Assembly (NCBI RefSeq): GCF_016865235.1
Contig: NZ_CP064030.1
Span: forward strand, 4,650,001-4,714,000
Direction: 5' to 3'
Length of the DNA stretch: 64,000 nucleotides
From: Dyella caseinilytica
Lineage (GTDB): Bacteria > Pseudomonadota > Gammaproteobacteria > Xanthomonadales > Rhodanobacteraceae
Shown: one piece after another, positions 35,083 to 42,977 of the stretch
How positions within the stretch are numbered: the stretch's first letter is position 1
Layout: every line of letters begins with the position of its first letter
Notes under the pieces: generated by a model
Told to the model about the DNA's origin: nothing
What the model saw: only the letters and a program-made list of their open reading frames with translations
The model's database searches: none
Made by a program: the position numbers and the translations under genes

Positions 35083-35298
35083 ATGCGCCGATCGATCCTG
35101 CTGCTACCGGCCTGCCTCGCTTTCGCCGCGATCTCCGGCTGCGGCAACAAAGGCCCGCTGTATATGCCACCGCCGGAGCTGAAGCCCGCGCCAGCCAAAC
35201 CTGCGCCGGCGCCCACGCCTGCACCAGCGCATGCGAGCACGGCCGCGGAGCCGGCCAGTTCAAGCAGCGTGGTCACCAAGCCGTTGAGCGGAAGCTGA
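35083..35298 (+). CDS. lptM: LPS translocon maturation lipoprotein LptM (YifL)
   Basis: The 71-residue lipoprotein has a signal peptide and lipobox ISGC, followed directly by GNKGPLYMPP, the short conserved motif of LptM/YifL. The rest is a Pro/Ala-rich tail. In E. coli LptM assists oxidative maturation of LptD at the outer membrane. As in many gammaproteobacteria it sits immediately before dapF, 14 bases away, and is probably the first gene of the run. Confidence 0.9.
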   Translation: MRRSILLLPACLAFAAISGCGNKGPLYMPPPELKPAPAKPAPAPTPAPAHASTAAEPASSSSVVTKPLSGS

Positions 35299-35312
35299 CA
35301 TAGCATCACGTC

Positions 35313-36161
35313 ATGGCCCTACGCTTCTCCAAGATGCATGGCAGCGGCAACGACTTTGCCGTGATCGACAGCCGCGGTGGCGCACTTGCGCTGAGTCCGG
35401 CGACGATCCGCGCGATGGCCGATCGCCACACCGGCATCGGCTTCGACCAATTACTCAGCGTCGAACCGGCGCGCGACCGCGCGAGCGCGTTCTATTACGG
35501 CATCTGGAATGCCGACGGCTCGCCCTCCGGCCAGTGCGGCAACGGCGTGCGCTGCGTGGCCGCATGGCTGCATCGTGCGGGTGCGCTGGCGCTGGACGAT
35601 ACCGTGCAGATCCAGAGTCCTTCCGGCCCGGTCGCCGTGCGGGTGATCGATGCACATCGCGTCACCGTGGACATGGGCGTGCCGATCTTTGAGCCGGCGC
35701 GCATCCCGTTCGAAGCCCCGCACGCCGCCAAGCATTATGTGGTGGATGCGGATGGCCAGCCGCTGGAAATCGGCGCAGTGTCGATGGGCAATCCCCATGC
35801 GGTGATGGTGGTGGAAGATCTTTCCGCACCGGCGTTGGCAAGGCTTGGCCCCGCGCTGACCGGACATCCACGTTTCCCTGAAGGTGTTAACACCGGCTTT
35901 GTGCAGAAACTGAGCACCCGGCACGTGCGCCTGCGTGTGCACGAGCGAGGATCAGGCTGGACCCTGGCTTGCGGTACCGGCGCGTGCGCCGCGATGGCGG
36001 TGCTGCGGCAGCGCGGCGAAGTCGACGCCAGCGTGCAGGTAGACCTGCCCGGCGGCAGCCTGCAAATCGACTGGAATGGTCCCGGTGAACGGCTATGGAT
36101 GACCGGTCCGGCGGCGTTTGTGTTCGAAGCCGAGTGGCTGGATCCGCAGGCTGGTGATTGA
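35313..36161 (+). CDS. dapF: Diaminopimelate epimerase
   Basis: The 282-residue enzyme interconverts LL- and meso-diaminopimelate for lysine and peptidoglycan synthesis. Both active-site cysteines are present: Cys75 in GQCGNGVRC and Cys220 in LACGTGACA. The N-terminal KMHGSGNDF block is typical. It is the second gene of a conserved lptM-dapF-DUF484-xerC run, but here a 352-base palindromic element separates it from the DUF484 gene. Confidence 0.95.
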   Translation: MALRFSKMHGSGNDFAVIDSRGGALALSPATIRAMADRHTGIGFDQLLSVEPARDRASAFYYGIWNADGSPSGQCGNGVRCVAAWLHRAGALALDDTVQIQSPSGPVAVRVIDAHRVTVDMGVPIFEPARIPFEAPHAAKHYVVDADGQPLEIGAVSMGNPHAVMVVEDLSAPALARLGPALTGHPRFPEGVNTGFVQKLSTRHVRLRVHERGSGWTLACGTGACAAMAVLRQRGEVDASVQVDLPGGSLQIDWNGPGERLWMTGPAAFVFEAEWLDPQAGD

Positions 36162-36198
36162 TGTACCGGCGCGTCCATCGCACACTCGGCCCTAGCCT

Positions 36199-36488
36199 TG
36201 GGATGCGCTGATCCATTCTGCGCGGGTGGCATGATGAGCAGAAGGCTCGCAGGGTGTGTTGCGCGGCACAGAGAAGGCCGGGTGCCTTTTCAAGATGCGC
36301 GGCGCAGCCTGCGAGCCTTCTGCTCATCACCCCATCATTTAAACCAACGCGTTGGGGCCGGCTCTGTCCGTCCGCATGCCTTCGGCCCATCGTCTCGACA
36401 GACGGCCAGTCTGTCTTCGCCGATGATCCTATGGCATGCGAACGGACAGAGCCGGTGACACCCACGTAGAATGGATCAGAGCATCCCA
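36199..36488. repeat. Three-armed palindromic element between dapF and DUF484 gene
   Basis: Outer arms (about 36200-36227 and 36461-36488) are inverted copies over 28 bases with three mismatches. They enclose two hairpins: a perfect 22-bp stem (36232-36253 with 36308-36329) and a 22-of-23 stem (36358-36380 with 36433-36455). The second contains a further inner stem GACAGAC/GTCTGTC (36397-36403, 36409-36415). Folded, it makes a three-way junction. Both strands carry similar short frames because of this symmetry, so no gene is called in the 36162-36513 gap. Confidence 0.85.
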
Positions 36489-36513
36489 TGGTTTCCGGCC
36501 TGAGGTTTCGCGC

Positions 36514-37197
36514 ATGACCAACGCCCTGCTCGACGACACGATCAAAGCCAGCGATGTCGCTGCGTATCTGCGCCAGCATCCCGGTTTCCTCAGCGACTAC
36601 CCGGAACTGGCCACGCTGCTGACCCTGCCACGGGAGCAAGGTGCCGTCGCTTCGCTGGCGGCCTATCAGCTGCAGACGCTGCGCGAGAAGAACACCGAGC
36701 TGGAGCGCAAATTCAACGAACTCACCGTCATCGCGGCGGAGAATGAACGTCTGATGCAGCGCGTGCACGAGCTGAATGTCGCCGTATTGCGCGCCAATAC
36801 GCCGGCGATCGCCGCGCGCAGCGTGGTGGCCCGGCTACTGGAGGATTTTGGCACCGACCAGATCCGGCTGGTGCTGTTCGGCGAGCCGATCCTGCCGCCC
36901 GCGGACTGGCTGATGCAGGAACCCGGCGGACGTATGGCGATGCCCGAGTTCGTGGATTTTCTTGCCCATCACGAACCGATTTCGGGCCGTCTTTCCGCCG
37001 AACGCCTGTACCGCCTGTTTGGCCAGAACGCGCCGGAGATTCGATCCGCCGCGGTGATGCCGCTGGGCGAACTGGGCCTGCTGGCCATTGGCAGCCACGA
37101 CCCGGACCACTTCCAGCCCGGCATGGGCACCATGTTCCTGAAGATGATCGCCGCCACGCTCACCGCGGCGCTGGCACGCCTGAAGGACGGCGCCTGA
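36514..37197 (+). CDS. DUF484 family protein
   Basis: The 227-residue protein begins with the DUF484 signature (VAAYLRQHPGFLSDYPELA). A coiled-coil region (about 45-85, LREKNTELERKFNEL) and a GAF-like C-terminal domain with PLGELGLLAIGSHDPDHFQ follow. The function is unknown, but the gene sits between dapF and xerC in most gammaproteobacteria. The ATG at 36514 follows the palindromic element; the frame opens further upstream inside that element, which I do not consider coding. Confidence 0.92.
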   Translation: MTNALLDDTIKASDVAAYLRQHPGFLSDYPELATLLTLPREQGAVASLAAYQLQTLREKNTELERKFNELTVIAAENERLMQRVHELNVAVLRANTPAIAARSVVARLLEDFGTDQIRLVLFGEPILPPADWLMQEPGGRMAMPEFVDFLAHHEPISGRLSAERLYRLFGQNAPEIRSAAVMPLGELGLLAIGSHDPDHFQPGMGTMFLKMIAATLTAALARLKDGA

Positions 37198-37200
37198 GCG

Positions 37201-38091
37201 GTGGACGTTCAAAGCCAGATTGATGCATGGCTCACGCGACTGGCTAGCGAACGCAAGGCGTCGCCACACACCCTCGAAGGCTACCGGCGCGATTTGGGCA
37301 AACTGGTGCGTTACATGCAAACGCAGCAGATCACCTCGTTCGATGCGCTGGTTCCCAACCGCATGCGCGGCTTTGTCGCGGCGGAACATCGCGGTGGCCT
37401 GTCGCCGAAAAGCCTGCAGCGTCTGCTCTCCTCCTGTCGCAGCCTGTTTCGCCAACTTACCCGCGAGGGCTTGCTGACACATGACCCGCTGGCCGGTGTG
37501 CGCGGCCCGAAAGTGCATCGCAAATTGCCTGAAGTGCTGGACGTCGACGAAGCCACCGCGCTCGTGGAAGCCGAGGGCGGTGACGCATTGAACGTGCGTG
37601 ATCGCGCAATGCTGGAATTGTTCTATTCCTCCGGCCTGCGTCTGTCGGAGTTGACGGGATTGCACTGGCTGGATCTGGATCTCGACGCAGGCGAAGTGCG
37701 CGTGCTCGGCAAGGGACGCAAGACGCGCATCGTACCGGTGGGCCGGCATGCCATCACCGCCTTGCGCGCGCTGGGTGAAGCGGAAGGACGTGAACCGGAT
37801 TCGCCGGTATTTCGCGGGCGCAACGGCGCACCGATCAGCCCGCGCACCGTACAGGCGCGCATGAAGACGCTGGCATTGCGGCAAGGTTTCGCCAAACACG
37901 TCCATCCGCACTTGCTGCGCCACACCTTCGCCAGTCACATGCTGGAATCGTCGGGGGATTTGCGCGCGGTGCAAGAACTGCTCGGCCACGCCGACATCGC
38001 CACGACGCAGATCTATACGCATCTGGATTTCCAGCACTTGGCCAAGGTGTATGACGCGGCGCATCCGCGCGCGCGGCGCAAAGGTTCCTGA
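37201..38091 (+). CDS. xerC: Tyrosine recombinase XerC
   Basis: The 296-residue recombinase acts with XerD at dif to resolve chromosome dimers. Catalytic residues are visible: Arg in SGLRLSE, Lys in GKGRKTR, HLLRHTFAS (HxxR), the His of LGHADIATTQ and the nucleophile Tyr in IYTHLDF. The N-terminal SAM-like core-binding domain spans about residues 1-90. The start is GTG, three bases after the DUF484 stop. Its stop overlaps the glpM-like start by one base. Confidence 0.94.
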   Translation: MDVQSQIDAWLTRLASERKASPHTLEGYRRDLGKLVRYMQTQQITSFDALVPNRMRGFVAAEHRGGLSPKSLQRLLSSCRSLFRQLTREGLLTHDPLAGVRGPKVHRKLPEVLDVDEATALVEAEGGDALNVRDRAMLELFYSSGLRLSELTGLHWLDLDLDAGEVRVLGKGRKTRIVPVGRHAITALRALGEAEGREPDSPVFRGRNGAPISPRTVQARMKTLALRQGFAKHVHPHLLRHTFASHMLESSGDLRAVQELLGHADIATTQIYTHLDFQHLAKVYDAAHPRARRKGS

Positions 38092-38441
38092 TGCTTTCCG
38101 CATCGACGACGAATCTGCTGATCAAGGCACTGATCGGCGCATTGATGGTGGTGTTGATCGGCGTGCTGTCACGCACGCGCAATTACTACATCGCCGGTTT
38201 GCTGCCGTTGTTTCCGACCTTTGCGCTGATGGCGCATTACATCGTCGGCAGCGAACGCGGCACGGCGGATCTTAAAGCCACCATCGTGTTCGGCATGTGG
38301 GCGGTGGTGCCTTATCTGGCCTATCTTGCAAGCCTTTACTGGCTGGTCGATCGCCTGCGGCTGGTGCCTGCATTGCTGACCGCGTTATTGGCGTGGTGCG
38401 TCGTGGCCGCTGGCGCCGTGCTGTTGTGGCAGAGACGCTGA
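38091..38441 (+). CDS. GlpM-like inner membrane protein
   Basis: The 116-residue protein has four hydrophobic segments and the GlpM-family block SRTRNYYIAGLLPLFPTFAL and HYIVGSERG. Pseudomonas GlpM has been linked to alginate production; the role is not general knowledge for other bacteria. The ATG overlaps the xerC stop codon (TGATG), so translation is probably coupled. Confidence 0.85.
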   Translation: MLSASTTNLLIKALIGALMVVLIGVLSRTRNYYIAGLLPLFPTFALMAHYIVGSERGTADLKATIVFGMWAVVPYLAYLASLYWLVDRLRLVPALLTALLAWCVVAAGAVLLWQRR

Positions 38442-38443
38442 TC

Positions 38444-38467
38444 CCCGTCGCGCCGGCCGGCGACGGG
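38444..38467 (+). terminator. Hairpin after the glpM-like gene
   Basis: CCCGTCGC (38444-38451) and GCGACGGG (38460-38467) pair around GCCGGCCG. No U-tract follows, so it is a weak terminator candidate. Confidence 0.4.
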
Positions 38468-38501
38468 CGACGGAATGGGTCGTTTGACTAGCCCCATAGA
38501 T

Positions 38502-38529
38502 CTTGGAAAAGCCTGCGTCGGCCCCACGT
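38502..38529 (+). promoter_or_regulatory. Sigma-32-type promoter candidate for hslVU
   Basis: CTTGGAA (38502-38508) and CCCCACGT (38522-38529) are separated by 13 bases, close to the heat-shock consensus CTTGAA-N13-15-CCCCATNT, 32 bases before the hslV start. hslVU is a heat-shock operon in related bacteria. Confidence 0.6.
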
Positions 38530-38560
38530 TTGGCAGCTGAGCCTTTCTTCGGAGATCTTC

Positions 38561-39094
38561 ATGGAATCGTTCCACGCCACCACCATCATCTCGGTACGCC
38601 GCCAGGGCCGCGTGGTGATCGGCGGTGATGGCCAGGTCACGCTGGGTAATACGGTGATGAAGGCCAATGCGCGCAAGATCCGCCGTCTCGGCAAAGGCGA
38701 TGTATTGGCCGGCTTTGCTGGTGCCACGGCCGACGCCTTCACGCTGTTCGAACTGTTCGAGCAGAAATTGGATAAGCACGGCGGCAACCTGACCCGCGCT
38801 GCCGTGGAAATGGCGAAGGAATGGCGCACCGACCGCCGCCTGGGCCGCCTGGAAGCCATGCTGGCCGTGGCCGACAAGGAAGCCTCGCTACTGATCTCCG
38901 GCAATGGTGACGTGCTTGAGCCCGAACACGGCTTGATCGCGATCGGATCCGGTGGCCCCTACGCGCAATCCGCCGCGTTGGCCCTGATGGAAAACACCGA
39001 GCTGGATGCGCGCGCCATCGTGGAGCGTGCGCTGAAGATCGCCGGCGACATTTGCATCTATACCAATCACAACACCACGATCGAAGAACTGTGA
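38561..39094 (+). CDS. hslV: HslV protease subunit
   Basis: The 177-residue peptidase forms the two-hexamer core of the HslUV protease. The active N-terminal threonine is in TTIISVRRQG, but here it follows six residues (MESFHA), so exposure needs removal of a short propeptide rather than only the initiator Met. GDGQVTLGNTVMK and AMLAVAD blocks are conserved. GGAG lies six bases before the ATG, and no closer in-frame start exists. A heat-shock-type promoter lies upstream; hslU follows. Confidence 0.95.
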   Translation: MESFHATTIISVRRQGRVVIGGDGQVTLGNTVMKANARKIRRLGKGDVLAGFAGATADAFTLFELFEQKLDKHGGNLTRAAVEMAKEWRTDRRLGRLEAMLAVADKEASLLISGNGDVLEPEHGLIAIGSGGPYAQSAALALMENTELDARAIVERALKIAGDICIYTNHNTTIEEL

Positions 39095-39182
39095 ATCGGG
39101 AGTCGCGAACAGGGCGTTGAAGAACCCTGAACCCGCGCTCTTGCTCTTCCCATTTCCCATTCCCTATTTACGATTCCCGACC

Positions 39183-40523
39183 ATGTCCGAACTCACTCCC
39201 CGCGAAATCGTCAACGAACTCGACCGCTACATCATCGGCCAACATGACGCCAAGCGCGCCGTGGCCATCGCGCTGCGCAACCGCTGGCGCCGCATGCAGC
39301 TGGATCCGACGCTGCGTGAGGAAGTGACGCCGAAGAACATCCTGATGATTGGCCCGACCGGCGTAGGTAAGACGGAAATCGCACGCCGTCTGGCGACCCT
39401 GGCGAATGCACCGTTCGTGAAGGTGGAAGCGACCAAGTTCACCGAAGTGGGTTATGTCGGCAAAGACGTGGAGTCGATCGTGCGCGATCTGGCCGATGTC
39501 GCCTACAAGCTCACCCGCGAGCAGGCCATGAAACGTGTGCGTACGCAGGCCGAAGATAGCGCCGAAGACCGCATCCTCGATGCACTGCTACCGCGCCGCC
39601 AGGCACCGAGCGATTGGAGCCACGATGCAGCGCCCGCCTCGGCCATCGAAACCGAAACCCGCCAAAAATTGCGTAAGCAGCTGCGCGAAGGCGCGCTGGA
39701 TGATCGCGAAATCGAGCTGGACGTGAACATGAATGTCGGCGTGGAAATCATGTCGCCGCCCGGCATGGAAGAAATGGGCCAGCAATTGCGCCAGATGTTC
39801 CAGAACCTCGGTGGCGCCAAGACGCAGAAGCGCAAATTGGCGATCAAGGCCGCGCGTCCGCTGTTGATCGAAGAAGAGGCGTCGCGTCTGCTCAATGACG
39901 AGGAAGTGCGCGCGCAGGCGATGGAAACCGCCGAACAGAATGGCATCGTCTTCATCGATGAGATCGACAAGATCGCACAGCGCTCCGAATGGGGTGGCGC
40001 GGGTGTCAGCCGCGAAGGTGTGCAGCGTGACCTGCTGCCGCTGGTGGAAGGTTCCACGGTGTCCACCAAGTACGGACCGATCAAGACCGATCACATGCTG
40101 TTCATCGCTTCCGGTGCGTTCTCGCTGGCCCGTCCTTCGGATCTGATTCCGGAACTGCAGGGCCGCCTGCCGATTCGTGTGGAGTTGTCTGCGCTGTCCG
40201 TGGACGACTTCAAGCGCATCCTGCGCGAGCCGCACAACGCGCTGACCAAGCAGTACGAAGCACTGCTGAGTACCGAAGGCGTCACCCTGACCTTCGAAGC
40301 ATCCGGCATCGACCGCCTGGCCGAGATCGCCTTCCAGGTGAACGAGCGGACCGAGAACATCGGCGCCCGCCGCCTGCATACGGTGATGGAGCGTCTTCTG
40401 GAGAAAATCTCCTACGAAGCCGCAGACAAATCCGGCGAAAACTACCTGATCAGCGCCGAATATGTGGACAAAAACCTGGGTAGTCTGATCAAGGACGAGG
40501 ATCTCAGCAGGTATATCCTCTGA
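39183..40523 (+). CDS. hslU: HslU ATPase subunit
   Basis: The 446-residue AAA+ unfoldase of HslUV. Walker A is GPTGVGKTE near residue 57, Walker B is IVFIDEIDKI near 250, the I-domain lies between them, and the sensor-2 region is near 385-400 (ENIGARRLHT). The C-terminal tail ends LSRYIL, which docks into HslV. The start MSELTPREIVNELDRYIIGQ is the family N-terminus; the frame opens upstream at 39117, but that leader is pyrimidine-rich intergenic sequence. The 88-base gap to hslV suggests co-transcription. Confidence 0.96.
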   Translation: MSELTPREIVNELDRYIIGQHDAKRAVAIALRNRWRRMQLDPTLREEVTPKNILMIGPTGVGKTEIARRLATLANAPFVKVEATKFTEVGYVGKDVESIVRDLADVAYKLTREQAMKRVRTQAEDSAEDRILDALLPRRQAPSDWSHDAAPASAIETETRQKLRKQLREGALDDREIELDVNMNVGVEIMSPPGMEEMGQQLRQMFQNLGGAKTQKRKLAIKAARPLLIEEEASRLLNDEEVRAQAMETAEQNGIVFIDEIDKIAQRSEWGGAGVSREGVQRDLLPLVEGSTVSTKYGPIKTDHMLFIASGAFSLARPSDLIPELQGRLPIRVELSALSVDDFKRILREPHNALTKQYEALLSTEGVTLTFEASGIDRLAEIAFQVNERTENIGARRLHTVMERLLEKISYEAADKSGENYLISAEYVDKNLGSLIKDEDLSRYIL

Positions 40524-40620
40524 CCCTCTGCCACTATCTATAATTCATTGTTTTAGAAAGGAAAAACAAACAACCAGTCGCGCTTAGCAGGCTGTAAACA
40601 AGCTGCCGGACCCCCTCTGG

Positions 40621-40634
40621 TAAAATGGCGCCCA
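40621..40634 (+). promoter_or_regulatory. Extended minus-10 directly before a start codon
   Basis: TGGTAAAAT forms an extended minus-10 (TGnTAAAAT) with TAAAAT at 40621-40626. The expected transcription start falls at about 40633-40634, next to the ATG at 40634, so the message may be leaderless. Confidence 0.45.
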
Positions 40635-41248
40635 TGGGTAAGATTATTGAACTGAAAACCACCGGCCAGCGTGCGCAACTCCGCGAAGCGCAACAGAAAC
40701 AGCAGCTGGTGCGTCTATGGCGCGGCGACCTCGAACACGGCAGCTTCTGCGGTTATGTCGGCAGTGTCGGCCGGGAGTTTTTCCTGTTGTGGGTGGTCGG
40801 TGACGGCATTACCTACGACGGCATGTACGTGATGCGCCATCGTGACATCACCGAACTGGAAGCACCCGATAAGCACAGCTTCTTCATGGAAAAGGCGTTG
40901 ACGCTGAAGAACCTGCTGCCGCGCCTGCCACGCAGCTTCCCGCTCGACAGCATCCGCGAGGTGGTGCAAGCCGCCAGCGCGATGGCGCCGGTGATCGGCG
41001 TGCATGTGGATAGCGAGGACGAGGCGGAAGTCTGCTACATCGGCCGACTGGTCAGCGTTGAGGAAGAAGGTTTCAATATGCAGGAAATCACTCCCGATGC
41101 GGAGTGGCTGCGCGAGGCGTCGTTCTTCAGCTGGGATGAAGTGTCGACCGTCACTATGGAAGACGGTTACGCACAGTCGTTGCTAGCGGTCGCTGGCGCA
41201 CCACCTCCGTTGTTGCAAGGTGATTCTGGCGTGGGCCAGGCGCATTGA
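40634..41248 (+). CDS. Hypothetical protein
   Basis: A soluble protein of about 204 residues starting MGKIIELKTTGQRAQLREAQ, with mixed alpha/beta character and no signal peptide. Motifs such as SFCGYVGSVGREFFLLWVVGDGI and EVCYIGRLVSVEEEGFNM do not match a family I can name. The ATG at 40634 is preferred because it follows the predicted transcription start; an earlier ATG at 40625 is in frame. A rho-independent terminator follows. Confidence 0.72.
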   Translation: MGKIIELKTTGQRAQLREAQQKQQLVRLWRGDLEHGSFCGYVGSVGREFFLLWVVGDGITYDGMYVMRHRDITELEAPDKHSFFMEKALTLKNLLPRLPRSFPLDSIREVVQAASAMAPVIGVHVDSEDEAEVCYIGRLVSVEEEGFNMQEITPDAEWLREASFFSWDEVSTVTMEDGYAQSLLAVAGAPPPLLQGDSGVGQAH

Positions 41249-41275
41249 AACTTTGATAATGGATTGCCTCAAGAG

Positions 41276-41292
41276 ACCCGCCTCCGGCGGGT
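41276..41292 (+). terminator. Rho-independent terminator
   Basis: ACCCGCC (41276-41282) and GGCGGGT (41286-41292) pair around TCC, followed by TTCTTTTTT. Confidence 0.88.
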
Positions 41293-41340
41293 TTCTTTTT
41301 TACGGTGCGCTGAATCTTAATCTGACGGATCACTCAACAC

Positions 41341-41468
41341 GCCTCACCGTTATTCCGGCGAAGGCCGGAATCCATGTCAAATACAAGTCCGAAAGACGCA
41401 AGAACACGGATGGGCCTTCAATCAAGTATGGAAATGGATTCCGGCCTTCGCCGGAATGACGATGAGGC
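41341..41468. repeat. REP doublet (35-bp inverted arms)
   Basis: Arms 41341-41375 and 41434-41468 match in inverted orientation at 33 of 35 positions, each containing ATTCCGGCGAAGGCCGGAAT. It lies in the gap between a terminator and the convergent GST gene, with a 58-base spacer between arms. Confidence 0.85.
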
Positions 41469-41522
41469 TGAACGTTGCATCTGCTCAAGTTGCACAACTA
41501 CCTCAACTTGAAAAGCAACGCA

Positions 41523-42209
41523 TCACCGCTGAAATAAATTCCGCCGCGCCTCCTCATCCGTGCGCGCATCCATCTTGCCCTTGATCGTGTCGCCGATCGC
41601 ATACGCCCGCTTCGTCGCCTCGCGATCACGGATATGTGTGAACCACCGCTTCACCTGCGGGAATTCATCCAGGTTGATGCCCTGATCTTCATACGACACG
41701 GTCCACGGATAGGCCGCCATGTCCGCAATGCTGTAATCCTTGCCGGCAATGAACTCGCCTTCGGTCAGGCGTTTGTCGAGCACGCCATATAAACGGCGCG
41801 TTTCGCGCTCATAGCGATCGATCGCATACGGAATTTTTTCCGGCGCGTAGCGATTGAAGTGATGGTTCTGGCCCAGCATTGGCCCCAGGCCACCGACTTG
41901 CCAGAACAACCATTCCATCACTGTCGTTTGGCCACGCACATCGGCAGGAAGGAAACGGCCCGTCTTTTTGGCCAGATACTGCAGGATGGCGCCAGACTCG
42001 AACACGCTAATCGGCTCGCCACCATCGGCTGGCGCCGTATCCACGATCGCCGGCATGCGATTGTTGGGTGAAATCTTCAGAAAAGCTGGCTCGAACTGCT
42101 CGCCCTTACCGATGTTCACCGGCTTGATCATATAAGGCAGGGCCGTCTCTTCCAGAAATAACGTGATCTTGTGGCCATTCGGTGTGGGCCAGTAATGCAG
42201 CTCGATCAT
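41523..42209 (-). CDS. Glutathione S-transferase (nu/YfcG-like)
   Basis: A 228-residue GST with an N-terminal thioredoxin-like domain (YWPTPNGHKITLFLEE and SPNNRMPAIVD with the cis-Pro). A helical C-terminal domain includes KDYSIADMAAYPW. The TPNGHK active-site loop is typical of the nu/YfcG-YghU class, whose members have disulfide-bond reductase activity. The ATG at 42209 is chosen to give the usual start; the frame opens at 42236. Confidence 0.9.
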   Translation of the reverse strand: MIELHYWPTPNGHKITLFLEETALPYMIKPVNIGKGEQFEPAFLKISPNNRMPAIVDTAPADGGEPISVFESGAILQYLAKKTGRFLPADVRGQTTVMEWLFWQVGGLGPMLGQNHHFNRYAPEKIPYAIDRYERETRRLYGVLDKRLTEGEFIAGKDYSIADMAAYPWTVSYEDQGINLDEFPQVKRWFTHIRDREATKRAYAIGDTIKGKMDARTDEEARRNLFQR

Positions 42210-42393
42210 GGGATGGATCCAGGGCGGAAAACCCAAGCGTCGGGGCCGAAGACCAGGCTTTCAAGGCCAAGCGACGGGTACAAACTTACGAATAGCTGAA
42301 GAAATGACAGGGTTTAGTAAACGTCATGCCGCCTCCCTCGTTTTCCACCTGACGGCACTCGCCGCGTTTACTCACGGAATCCGGAGACATCCC

Positions 42394-42831
42394 ATGAAAA
42401 GCCTCAGCTCGCGTTTCGCTCTGCTCGCCCTCGCGCTCAGCGCCGTCAGCCTCGCACCTGCCGTTTTCGCGCAGGACAACGCTCCCAGTGGCGGTAGCGG
42501 CGAGTCGCATCAACACGGTGCTCCTGACCCCCAGCAGCAAGCAGCTCGCCTCACCAACAAATTGGGGCTGAGCAATGATCAGACCGCCAAGATCACCACC
42601 ATCCTGCAGAACCAGCAACAGCAGATAAGTGCATTGCGTAGCGATAGCTCGCTTTCACAAGACGATCGTCGCACCAAGATGCATTCCATTCGCCAAGATA
42701 CCGATACGCAAATCAACGCAGTGCTGACGCCGGCACAACAGACGCAGTACGCGGACATGAAGGCGAAGATGAAGCAGCACATGCAGAACGGTGGTAATGG
42801 TGGCAACGGTGGTGGATCAACGGGCGGCTGA
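42394..42831 (+). CDS. Spy/LTXXQ-like periplasmic protein
   Basis: A 145-residue protein with a signal peptide (SSRFALLALALSAVSLAPAVFA) and a helical mature part (LTNKLGLSNDQTAKITTIL then NAVLTPAQQTQYADMKAKM), which carries the LTxxQ motif of Spy/CpxP-type envelope chaperones. The C-terminus is a Gly/Asn-rich tail. The ATG at 42394 follows GGAG at nine bases. A hairpin follows the stop. Confidence 0.8.
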   Translation: MKSLSSRFALLALALSAVSLAPAVFAQDNAPSGGSGESHQHGAPDPQQQAARLTNKLGLSNDQTAKITTILQNQQQQISALRSDSSLSQDDRRTKMHSIRQDTDTQINAVLTPAQQTQYADMKAKMKQHMQNGGNGGNGGGSTGG

Positions 42832-42880
42832 GGCCGACACGGGCGGCGGCTGATTTGCTTTTGCAACACCTTCTACCCTT

Positions 42881-42905
42881 GCGTGCCGGCATTATGCCGG
42901 CACGC
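42881..42905. terminator. Hairpin after the Spy-like gene
   Basis: GCGTGCCGGCA (42881-42891) and TGCCGGCACGC (42895-42905) form a perfect 11-bp stem with a TTA loop. No U-tract follows. Confidence 0.55.
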
Positions 42906-42977
42906 GTGCAAGGCACATCTACCAGGTAAACGACGATGGCTTTACGCTCTGCGGGTAACCACCGCTAGAGAACAAAC

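Noticed and set aside
36198..36458. Short open frames on both strands in the dapF-DUF484 gap
   Set aside because: Both frames (MSRRLAGC and HANGQSR-type matches) arise from the inverted repeats of the palindromic element and mirror each other.
39095..39182. Pyrimidine-rich segment before hslU
   Set aside because: Runs of CCCATT and TTCCC look like common Xanthomonadales intergenic sequence; no stable hairpin or operator could be supported.
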